This document shows, piece after piece, positions 1 through 5,227 of a stretch of DNA of 7,534 bases. Positions within the stretch are counted from its first letter, which is position 1. Every line of letters begins with the position of its first letter. The translations under genes and the position numbers were made by a program. Source of the DNA: Oscillospiraceae bacterium (GTDB taxonomy: Bacteria; Bacillota_A; Clostridia; Oscillospirales; Oscillospiraceae); assembly GCA_024690695.1 (NCBI GenBank), contig JAILOS010000001.1:1-7534 (forward strand). The letters run 5' to 3'. Below the pieces are notes generated by a model. The model ran no database searches. It was not told the DNA's origin and saw only the letters and a program-made list of their open reading frames with translations.

Positions 1-815
1 CGTCAACGCGCTTGCCGGCCAGCAGCCACTTCTTGACGACCTTCTTCTGCAGCTTGTAGAGGATCTCCTCCATGTACTGCATCATGTCGGGGTGAGCCTC
101 CTCATAGAGCCCGCGGACCTTCTCGATCCACTGGTTCACCCGCTCCTCCCGGACGTTCTTGTCATCGGTGTCCATGCAGAACTCCATGGCCTGCATTTCC
201 TTCTCGCAGAGCTCGTCGAACAGGGCCTCGTCGAAGGCGGCGTGCTCATACTCGACCTTGGGGATCACGGCCTCGAGCGCGTTTTCGACCAGGGCGCCGT
301 GGGGGTACTGGCTGCGGTTGGGGGTGCGGCTGGCACGCGCCTCGCCGGTGGAGTAGCTGGGCATGTTGTAGTGGTGCATGAAGCGCTTGGAGTCCTCTTC
401 CCAGATGGTGTCGAGCTTCTGGGCGTCGGCCATGGTGGAGAGGGTGGCGATGGACAGCACCTGGGTCTGGCCGCGGGTGAACAGGCCGGAGCCGTGCACC
501 ACGGGCAGCACGCCGACCTCGTCGGCGAGCGGGCGGATCTCGTTCATGGCGCGGCCGTCAACGCGCTTGCCGGCCAGCAGCCACTTCTTGACGACCTTCT
601 TCTGCAGCTTGTAGAGGATCTCGGCCATGTAGTTCATCAGGTCGGGATGCTCCTCGCCGTACTTCTGCTCGACCATCGTGATCCAGTCGTTGACTCTGGC
701 CTCGCGGACGTTCTTGTCGTCGGTGTCCATGCAGTACTCCATGGACTCGAACTCATTGGCGACGAGCTTTTCAAACAGCGCGTCGTCGAAGGAGGCGTGC
801 TCGTACTCGAACTTC
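1..815 (-). repeat. In-frame 555-bp internal tandem duplication in pnp
   Basis: Bases 1-260 align without gaps to 556-815 at an offset of 555 bases (185 codons). Bases 1-67 are identical to 556-622. Beyond that the copies diverge: by hand count about 62 of 86 encoded residues match. The repeat unit is the PNPase helical linker plus the first ~100 residues of the second RNase PH core. The first unit is complete (about 261-815); the second is cut by the window edge. Divergence between copies argues that this is not a fresh duplication. Confidence 0.9.
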
Positions 816-1522
816 GGCTTGCCGATCTCGGCGACCATCCTGTCGATCAGGTCGAGCACGGGCTGCAGATGCGCGTGCGCTTCCACGATGCCGTCGTACA
901 TCACCTTGTCGGGGACCTGGTCGGCCTCGGACTCGATCATGACGATCTTCTTGTGCGTGGCGGCGACGGTGGTGATCATGCGGTTGGTCTTGCGCTCCTC
1001 CTGGGTGGGGTTGAAGAGGTACTTCTCGCCGTCCCAGCCGAGCACGATGCCGGCGATGGGCCCGTTGAAGGGCACGTCGGAGATGCTGACGGCGGCGGAG
1101 GCGCCGATCATCGCGGTGATCTCCGGGCTGCAGTCACGGTCGACGCTCAGCACCTCGCAGGCGATGACCACGTCGTTGCGCAGGTCGCTCGGGAAGAGGG
1201 GGCGCATCGGACGGTCGATCAGGCGGGAGGCCAGCACGGCGGGCAGGCTGGGCTTGCCCTCGCGGCGCATGAAGCTGCCGGGGATGCGGCCGACGGCGTA
1301 GAGCTTCTCGTTGAAGTCCACGGCGAGCGGGAAGTAGTCGATGCCGTCCTTCGGGCGGGCGGAGGCGGTGCAGGTGACGAGCACGGTGGTCTCGCCGTAG
1401 CGGACGAGAACGGCGGCGTTGCACAGCTCCGCCATCTTGCCGACCTCCATGGACAGGGGGCGGCCCTCGTAGATCATTTCGTACTTGCGGTAGTTGGGAA
1501 ACTGCTTGTTGGTGATGATCAT
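1..1522 (-). CDS. pnp: Polyribonucleotide nucleotidyltransferase (PNPase), 3' part missing, with internal duplication
   Basis: PNPase degrades RNA 3'-to-5' by phosphorolysis in the cytoplasm and is a core RNA-turnover enzyme. 507 codons are visible; the frame is open to the left edge, so the C-terminal core, KH and S1 domains lie outside. Residues about 1-235 are the first RNase PH core (GRPLSMEVGKMAEL near the start, then GRIPGSFMRREGKPS). Residues about 237-318 are the helical linker. From about 319 the second core starts (KRVDGRAMNEIRPL, HGSGLFTRGQTQ, KRFMHHYN). At about residue 421, after ALEAVIP, the chain returns to a second linker (422-507) ending in KRVD, instead of continuing with the usual core-2 sequence. 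The ATG at 1520-1522 is supported by AAAGGA at 1531-1536, eight bases upstream. It lies downstream of rpsO, the usual bacterial order. The duplication makes it longer than the usual roughly 700 residues if the rest is normal. Identity as pnp is very secure; the function of the altered form is unknown. Confidence 0.96.
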   Translation of the reverse strand, partial: MIITNKQFPNYRKYEMIYEGRPLSMEVGKMAELCNAAVLVRYGETTVLVTCTASARPKDGIDYFPLAVDFNEKLYAVGRIPGSFMRREGKPSLPAVLASRLIDRPMRPLFPSDLRNDVVIACEVLSVDRDCSPEITAMIGASAAVSISDVPFNGPIAGIVLGWDGEKYLFNPTQEERKTNRMITTVAATHKKIVMIESEADQVPDKVMYDGIVEAHAHLQPVLDLIDRMVAEIGKPKFEYEHASFDDALFEKLVANEFESMEYCMDTDDKNVREARVNDWITMVEQKYGEEHPDLMNYMAEILYKLQKKVVKKWLLAGKRVDGRAMNEIRPLADEVGVLPVVHGSGLFTRGQTQVLSIATLSTMADAQKLDTIWEEDSKRFMHHYNMPSYSTGEARASRTPNRSQYPHGALVENALEAVIPKVEYEHAAFDEALFDELCEKEMQAMEFCMDTDDKNVREERVNQWIEKVRGLYEEAHPDMMQYMEEILYKLQKKVVKKWLLAGKRVD

Positions 1523-1560
1523 GTGTCTGTTCCTTTCTGTTCCTGCCGGCCTGTCAGCAC

Positions 1561-1596
1561 TTGAAACAGGGCCCGTCCCGGCGGGCGCTGTTTCAA
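1561..1596 (-). promoter_or_regulatory. Long hairpin in the pnp 5' leader
   Basis: TTGAAACAG (1561-1569) and CTGTTTCAA (1588-1596) are perfect inverted repeats. Inside them GCCCG (1571-1575) pairs with CGGGC (1582-1586), around a six-base loop and one G-G mismatch. No T tract follows on either strand, so it is not a standard terminator. It sits about 38 bases upstream of the pnp start. In E. coli a leader stem is cut by RNase III and used for PNPase autoregulation; a similar role here is inference from position only. Confidence 0.6.
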
Positions 1597-1631
1597 ATAC
1601 TGAGCGGCCGGACTGTGTGTTTCATGAAGGC

Positions 1632-1671
1632 AAAAAAATACGGAGAGACAGTATTCACTTGTCCCTCCGTA
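1632..1671 (-). terminator. Intrinsic terminator or attenuator between rpsO and pnp
   Basis: On the minus strand TACGGAG (1665-1671) pairs with CTCCGTA (1639-1645), and GACA/TGTC continue the stem through one G-U pair, giving about 12 pairs and a nine-base loop. Seven T residues follow (1632-1638). It lies about 35 bases after the rpsO stop. I see no convincing separate pnp promoter downstream, so partial read-through into pnp is likely, as in the rpsO-pnp arrangement of E. coli. Confidence 0.85.
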
Positions 1672-1705
1672 AAACCTTCATACGCTTCAGATGCCGAAAC
1701 GCCGC

Positions 1706-1972
1706 TTACTTGCGGATGTTCAGCTTGGCGATAATCGCGCGGTAACGCTCGATATCCTTCTTCGCCAGATAGTCCAGCATGCGGCGGCGCTTGCCGACGA
1801 GCTGGTACATGCCCAGACGGCTGTGGTCGTCGTTGGGATGCTGCTTGAGGTGCTCGGTGAGCTCGCGGATACGCTCGGTCCAGATGGCGACCTGAACCTC
1901 GGGAGAGCCGGTATCGCCCTCGTGCGTGGCGTTGGCTTCGATAACGCCGGTCTTCTTTTCCTTGGTGATCAT
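1706..1972 (-). CDS. rpsO: 30S ribosomal protein S15
   Basis: The 88-residue product has the normal S15 length and its hallmark sequences: an N-terminal HEGDTGSPEVQVA segment (about residues 17-29), then LTEHLKQHPNDDHSRLGM (about 38-55), and a basic KRRRMLDYL segment (61-69). S15 is a primary 16S rRNA-binding protein that nucleates assembly of the 30S platform. The ATG at 1970-1972 is preceded by AAAGGGG (1981-1987) with eight bases of spacing. It is transcribed from the strong promoter at 2082-2110 and followed by a terminator/attenuator and then pnp. S15 commonly represses its own mRNA through a leader structure; the roughly 100-base leader here leaves room for that, but no family motif was matched. 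Identification is essentially certain. Confidence 0.99.
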   Translation of the reverse strand: MITKEKKTGVIEANATHEGDTGSPEVQVAIWTERIRELTEHLKQHPNDDHSRLGMYQLVGKRRRMLDYLAKKDIERYRAIIAKLNIRK

Positions 1973-2075
1973 GGATTGTTCCCCTTTCAATGATTTTCTA
2001 TACCCGGCGGCCGGGAGGCGGGGCGGAAAGGACGCCGCATCGGCGGCATGACCCCGGCTCGCAGCTCGCGGGCGC
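1973..2075 (-). promoter_or_regulatory. rpsO mRNA leader, candidate S15 autoregulatory region
   Basis: From the predicted transcription start (about 2075) to the rpsO ATG there are about 100 untranslated bases. They contain a GCCGC-ATCG-GCGGC hairpin (2034-2047) and a second GC-rich self-complementary patch (about 2003-2015), then the Shine-Dalgarno at 1981-1987. S15 leaders in several bacteria bind S15 and repress translation. Here only position and foldability support this. Confidence 0.4.
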
Positions 2076-2081
2076 TTGTGT

Positions 2082-2110
2082 ATATTAGCACGGACGCGCG
2101 GGGATGTCAA
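2082..2110 (-). promoter_or_regulatory. Strong sigma-A type promoter for rpsO(-pnp)
   Basis: On the minus strand a perfect -35 box TTGACA (2105-2110) is followed after exactly 17 bases by -10 box TAATAT (2082-2087), preceded by TGC (extended -10). This near-consensus arrangement fits a highly expressed ribosomal protein gene. The predicted start is near 2075. Confidence 0.88.
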
Positions 2111-2112
2111 GC

Positions 2113-2150
2113 AAAAAAACAGCCCCGGCCCCGAAGAAGACCGGCAGGCT
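2113..2150 (-). terminator. Likely intrinsic terminator after the GGDEF gene
   Basis: On the minus strand AGCC (2147-2150) pairs with GGCT (2121-2124) and CCGG with CCGG inside, with a two-base bulge and a pyrimidine-rich loop. One base later there are seven T residues (2113-2119). It lies just before the rpsO -35 box, insulating rpsO from the upstream cyclase gene. The stem is imperfect, hence moderate confidence. Confidence 0.62.
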
Positions 2151-2267
2151 TTGTGCGGCGCTTTTCCGCCCGTGCATCCCGGAACATTCGGGTTCTGACG
2201 GCGGCGTTTTTCGCAGAAATCCCCTGTGCGCTGCCGAAAACAGAGCGGAGGTTTGAGCGCGGACCGT

Positions 2268-2317
2268 CCGGAAGGCGCCGTCTTGTCCCGCGCTCGCGGG
2301 ACAAGACGGCGCTCCGG
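2268..2317. repeat. Perfect long palindrome next to the GGDEF stop codon
   Basis: Two 18-base arms (2275-2292 and 2295-2312) are exact reverse complements around two bases. CCGG outer arms (2268-2271, 2314-2317) can extend the stem across a small bulge. It begins five bases past the cyclase stop on the minus strand. No T tract follows on either strand, so it is not a canonical terminator. It may stabilise the 3' end of the cyclase mRNA, or be a copy of a dispersed palindromic repeat. The 2113-2321 gap holds only this, the terminator and unassigned sequence. Confidence 0.8.
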
Positions 2318-2321
2318 CGTT

Positions 2322-3410
2322 TCATTCGTACACGCAGACCCTGTTCTCCGGATCAGCTTTGGCCTGATACAGAGCGACGTCCGCCTTCTTGAAGATCTCG
2401 GAATAGTTCTTCTCCCGGCCCCGGTAGGCCGCAATGCCGACGCTGATGCTGATCCTTTGCTTTTCGTCCGGCAGCGCGACGCTTTCCGAGACGCCGGCGA
2501 CGATGTCGCCGGCGATCCGGCGGGCCGTTTCCGTGTCGTCGGTATTTTTGATAAAGAGGATAAACTCATCCCCGCCGAAGCGGCCGACGATCTCGTCTCC
2601 GGCAAAGCCGGCGCCGAGGTACCGCCCGAGCTGAACGATGACGCTGTCTCCGACGTTGTGGCCATAGGTGTCGTTGATGGATTTGAAGCGGTCGACGTCC
2701 AGAACAAACAGAAGTCCCTTGTCCGCCGCGCCGTCCGCCAGATATTCGTTGATCTCTCTGGTCAGCGAGCCTTTGTTCCTCAGGCCGGTCATTTCGTCGG
2801 TATCCTTTTGAATGCGGATCTGTCGGGTCAGGACGAATTCCCGGATGCGAAGGGCGTTGGCGATGATGTTCAGAAAGCTGCCGACGATGGTGAAGGTGAT
2901 CGTGTTGACCATGTCGATCTGCCAGACGGTATCCGGCTTGATCCCGCGCATCCAGATCAAAAACACGGCGGTCGCGACGCCCAGCTCGATGGTCATGAAA
3001 TAGGGCTTGTCGATCATGAACATCGGGGTAAGCACCAGGAGCACGACGAAGGTCGTGGCGTTGTTTTCCACCTTGTTCAGGTTGACGAAGGCCGCGAAGA
3101 GGAACAGGACCGACATGGACAGATAAATCATGAGCTGCGCGGCCAGCGAGTCCTTTTTCAGCCGGATGAAAACGACGACGGCCAGCACGGAGTACAGAAA
3201 GGCGGCCAGATAAAACCAGCGGTTCATGGCCATCAGGCTGTTGGCATAGGAGCCGAAATACAGGACGCTGAAAACCAGGGCCATCATATAATGAAGGATT
3301 TTCCACACCTCGTAATTCGAGATGTAGGCGTCCTTTTTGACCGCGTTGTATTCTTCCCTCTCAAGGCCGCAGTAAAAATAATAATTTCTGATCGTTCGCA
3401 ATACCTTCAT
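2322..3410 (-). CDS. Membrane-bound GGDEF diguanylate cyclase
   Basis: This 362-residue protein probably makes the second messenger cyclic di-GMP from two GTP. About six hydrophobic segments (roughly 38-58, 65-83, 91-110, 119-133, 137-153, 168-188) form an N-terminal membrane sensor I cannot name. A GGDEF domain follows: DEMTGLRN (205-212), LDVDRFKSINDTYGH (237-251) with metal-binding Asp, and an intact GGDEF signature (279-283). The usual inhibitory-site RxxD before the signature reads AGDE (270-273), so product feedback inhibition is probably absent. The ATG at 3408-3410 has AGGGG (3419-3423) eight bases upstream. A promoter lies at 3462-3490, diverging from the lipoprotein operon. An active cyclase is expected; the sensed signal is unknown. 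Its base composition looks less GC-rich than the neighbouring genes. Confidence 0.93.
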   Translation of the reverse strand: MKVLRTIRNYYFYCGLEREEYNAVKKDAYISNYEVWKILHYMMALVFSVLYFGSYANSLMAMNRWFYLAAFLYSVLAVVVFIRLKKDSLAAQLMIYLSMSVLFLFAAFVNLNKVENNATTFVVLLVLTPMFMIDKPYFMTIELGVATAVFLIWMRGIKPDTVWQIDMVNTITFTIVGSFLNIIANALRIREFVLTRQIRIQKDTDEMTGLRNKGSLTREINEYLADGAADKGLLFVLDVDRFKSINDTYGHNVGDSVIVQLGRYLGAGFAGDEIVGRFGGDEFILFIKNTDDTETARRIAGDIVAGVSESVALPDEKQRISISVGIAAYRGREKNYSEIFKKADVALYQAKADPENRVCVYE

Positions 3411-3461
3411 CGGCTGATCCCCTGAATCCCCTGAGCCTTCCGCCCGCTTTTCTTTTTATAA

Positions 3462-3490
3462 AGTATAGCATAGAGGAGGGCCGGACGCAA
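3462..3490 (-). promoter_or_regulatory. Promoter of the GGDEF gene
   Basis: On the minus strand -35 TTGCGT (3485-3490), 17 bases, then -10 TATACT (3462-3467) with an extended TGC just before it. It nearly matches the diverging lipoprotein promoter in both boxes and spacing. The predicted leader is about 45 bases. Confidence 0.72.
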
Positions 3491-3540
3491 CGCTTAAATT
3501 TTCAGTTCGGCGCGGATTTTCCGCAAAAAATTGCAAAGGC

Positions 3541-3569
3541 TTGCGCAGGGCGCGGGAAGCTGCTATACT
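3541..3569 (+). promoter_or_regulatory. Promoter of the lipoprotein-radical SAM operon
   Basis: -35 TTGCGC (3541-3546), 17 bases, then -10 TATACT (3564-3569) preceded by TGC. The start would fall near 3576. This rules out the longer reading frame that opens at 3541, because the promoter lies inside it. The small palindrome GCGGA-TTT-TCCGC (3512-3524) lies between the two divergent promoters and could be a regulator site; that is only a suggestion. Confidence 0.72.
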
Positions 3570-3585
3570 GTTCTTGAATCCGGAT

Positions 3586-3618
3586 CGCCGCCCGGAGGCG
3601 GCGGAAAGGAGCCTTTCC
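3586..3618 (+). promoter_or_regulatory. Two leader hairpins, the second enclosing the Shine-Dalgarno
   Basis: CGCCGCC (3586-3592) pairs with GGCGGCG (3597-3603) around CGGA. Directly after it GGAAAG (3603-3608) pairs with CTTTCC (3613-3618) around GAGC. The ribosome binding site AAAGGA (3605-3610) of the lipoprotein gene is therefore inside the second hairpin, which ends at the base before the ATG. The layout suggests translational control or simply a moderated start. Confidence 0.6.
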
Positions 3619-4083
3619 ATGAAAAAGAAAAACGTCATCAAAACCGGCGCGCTGGTCGGCAGCCTGCTGATGAGCTCTTCCCTGCTCTCCGCCTGCGTCG
3701 GCCCGGTCGAAAACGTCTACGGCCCGCCGCCCGAGAAGGACGAGCCGGGAAACGGCTTCCGCGTCGAGGACAACATGGAAAAAACGCTCTACGGCCCGCC
3801 GGAGTTTTTCGATCCGGATTACGACCCGGCAAACAATTTCCCCGAGGACGTCTACGGTCCGCCGCCTGAGCCGGATTTCGACCCGGAGGACGAGCTGCCC
3901 CAGCCGGAATACGGCCCGCCGGAGCTCTCTGAAGAGGAGTACGACCCGGAAAACAATTTCCTCGAGGACGTCTACGGCCCGCCGCCCGAGCCGGAGTCCG
4001 GCCTGATCGACGTGCTGCCCCAGACCGTATACGGCCCGCCCGTCGACGAGCCCGCCCCGGACGAAACGGAGGAGCAGCCTTGA
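3619..4083 (+). CDS. Small lipoprotein with six YGPP motifs, probable radical SAM substrate
   Basis: The 154-residue product starts with a basic, hydrophobic signal peptide ending in the lipobox LSAC (23-26), so it should be lipidated on Cys26 and anchored to the outer face of the membrane. The rest is very acidic, Pro-rich and probably unstructured, with YGPP at Tyr 34, 58, 79, 98, 119 and 138. Spacings of 24, 21, 19, 21 and 19 residues reveal a 40-residue double unit. Cys26 is the only cysteine, so thioether cross-links to cysteine are excluded after lipidation. ATG 3619 is chosen because AAAGGA (3605-3610) precedes it, the promoter lies just upstream, and the lipoprotein signal begins there. 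The stop overlaps the radical SAM start. A TIGRFAM 'rSAM/lipoprotein system' exists as I recall; membership is untested. Modification of the Tyr/Pro motifs is inference. Confidence 0.88.
   Translation: MKKKNVIKTGALVGSLLMSSSLLSACVGPVENVYGPPPEKDEPGNGFRVEDNMEKTLYGPPEFFDPDYDPANNFPEDVYGPPPEPDFDPEDELPQPEYGPPELSEEEYDPENNFLEDVYGPPPEPESGLIDVLPQTVYGPPVDEPAPDETEEQP
3790..4040 (+). repeat. 120-bp tandem repeat in the lipoprotein gene
   Basis: Blocks 3790-3909 and 3910-4029 align without gaps, with the start of a third copy to about 4040. For example ACGGCCCGCC recurs at 3791, 3911 and 4031, and ACAATTTCC-GAGGACGTCTACGG type sequence recurs near 3831 and 3951. Each unit encodes two YGPP motifs in 40 residues, pointing to growth of the repeat by duplication of pairs. 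Confidence 0.85.
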
Positions 4084-5147
4084 AAACGATCAAAGACCGG
4101 CACATGGATCAGCTCGCCGGCTACGTGCGGGGGCTCTACCGCGCCCCGCAGCTGCGGCAGCTTTTTCTGGAGCTGACGCTGCAGTGCAACGAGCACTGCT
4201 TCCACTGCGGCAGCAGCTGCGGCTCCGGCCCCTGCGAGCAGCTCGGTCTCGACGAATACCGCCGCATCCTCGACGAGGTGAAGGAGGACTTCGACATCCG
4301 CCGCGTCCAGCTGTGCATCACCGGCGGCGAGCCGCTGCTGCGCCCGGACTTCTTCGAGATCCTGGCTTATGCGCACGAGCTAGGCTACCGCTGGGGCATG
4401 ACGAGCAACGCGACGCTGATCACGAAGGAGGTCGCCCGCCGCCTCGCCGACTGCGGCATGGGGACGATCTCCGTGTCGATCGACGGCCTGCCCGAAACGC
4501 ACGACCGGCTGCGCGGCTTCCCGGGCGGCTACGCGCTCGCGATGCGCGGCATCCAAAACCTGATCGACGAGAAGGCCTTCAAGGCCATCCAGGTGACCAC
4601 GGTGGTCAACCACGGCAACATCGGCGAGCTGGACGCGCTGTTCGGGATCATGGACGGTTTGGATATCGACTCCTGGCGCGTCATCAACCTCGAACCGATC
4701 GGACGCGCGCTGCTGCGGCCCGAGCTCATGTGCACCGCCGAAGACTACCGCCGCCTGTTCTCCTTCATCCGCGAAAAGCGCGCGCAGGGCTACCCGGTCG
4801 AATACGGATGCAGCCACTATCTGGGGCCCTCGCTGGAGGGCGAAGTGCGCGACTGGTACTTCCTCTGCAACGCCGGGGTCTACACCGCCAGCATCATGAC
4901 CAACGGCGATATCGGCGCCTGTCTCGATATCGAGCGCCGGCCCGAGACGATCCAGGGCAATATCCGGCGCGAGCGCTTCCGGGACGTGTGGGAGAAGCGC
5001 TTCGAGCTGTTCCGCCGCGATCTCTGCGAGGGCTCGGCCTTCTGCGCCGGCTGCGCGCACGCGGATCATTGCCGCGGCGGCGCCCACCACAGCTGGAACT
5101 ACGACAAAAACGAGCCGATGATCTGTTTCAAGGGCACGCTCTTTTAG
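4080..5147 (+). CDS. Radical SAM/SPASM enzyme, probable lipoprotein maturase
   Basis: This 355-residue enzyme has the radical SAM cluster motif CX3CX2C at Cys36, Cys40 and Cys43, followed by GSSCG, then GGEP (82-85) for SAM binding and a TIM-barrel core. The C-terminal SPASM-like region has Cys263...GX4-Cys281, Cys316, Cys322-X2-Cys325-X5-Cys331 and Cys349, enough for auxiliary iron-sulfur clusters; the usual CX3C partner after Cys331 is Ala335. SPASM enzymes of this kind typically modify ribosomal peptides or proteins. The start is TTG at 4080-4082, overlapping the lipoprotein TGA and preceded by GGAGGAG (4068-4074); the next ATG (4104) lacks a ribosome site. Overlap implies coupled translation with the YGPP lipoprotein, the obvious substrate. 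No peptide-recognition (RRE/PqqD) domain is visible: only about 35 residues precede the first cysteine. No transporter or protease follows, consistent with Sec export. The reaction is not known from sequence. Confidence 0.9.
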   Translation: MKTIKDRHMDQLAGYVRGLYRAPQLRQLFLELTLQCNEHCFHCGSSCGSGPCEQLGLDEYRRILDEVKEDFDIRRVQLCITGGEPLLRPDFFEILAYAHELGYRWGMTSNATLITKEVARRLADCGMGTISVSIDGLPETHDRLRGFPGGYALAMRGIQNLIDEKAFKAIQVTTVVNHGNIGELDALFGIMDGLDIDSWRVINLEPIGRALLRPELMCTAEDYRRLFSFIREKRAQGYPVEYGCSHYLGPSLEGEVRDWYFLCNAGVYTASIMTNGDIGACLDIERRPETIQGNIRRERFRDVWEKRFELFRRDLCEGSAFCAGCAHADHCRGGAHHSWNYDKNEPMICFKGTLF

Positions 5148-5168
5148 ACGCGCCGGAGAAAACGCCGA

Positions 5169-5217
5169 AAAACGCCGGCGGAGGCGCCCCCAAAAGGGGC
5201 GCCTCCGCCGGCGTTTT
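5169..5217. terminator. Bidirectional terminator between convergent genes
   Basis: Perfect 22-base arms (5169-5190 and 5196-5217) flank the loop CAAAA. The plus side ends in TTTT and the minus side in five T. It serves both the radical SAM operon and the CotH gene, whose stop codons lie 22 and 11 bases away. Confidence 0.93.
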
Positions 5218-5227
5218 CAACACGTCT

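Noticed and set aside
92..1564. Long plus-strand open frame of 490 codons opposite pnp
   Set aside because: It is the exact complement of pnp codons in GC-rich DNA; the product is low-complexity and has no recognisable domain, while the minus strand clearly encodes PNPase.
1597..1631. Separate pnp promoter after the rpsO terminator
   Set aside because: Only weak TTCATG/CAGTAT-like boxes with poor spacing; not supportable.
2107..2325. Small minus-strand frame of 72 codons between the cyclase and rpsO
   Set aside because: Arg-rich product translated from a palindrome and terminator, with no ribosome binding site seen.
1706..2707. Long minus-strand frame extending rpsO upstream by about 245 codons
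   Set aside because: It would cross the rpsO promoter, the cyclase terminator and the palindrome. S15 with its own Shine-Dalgarno and normal length starts at 1972.
2226..3425. Plus-strand open frame of 399 codons opposite the cyclase
   Set aside because: Shadow of the GGDEF gene; it also runs through the palindrome and past the cyclase start into its leader.
3541..3618. N-terminal extension of the lipoprotein by 26 codons
   Set aside because: The extension overlaps the promoter -35/-10 boxes and hides the lipoprotein signal; the ATG at 3619 has a Shine-Dalgarno.
3456..3641. Minus-strand 61-codon frame in the divergent promoter region
   Set aside because: It covers both promoters and the lipoprotein leader and has no recognisable product.
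4380..5090. Minus-strand frame of 236 codons opposite the radical SAM gene
   Set aside because: Complement shadow; no domain and no promoter or ribosome site, whereas the plus strand has all radical SAM/SPASM motifs.
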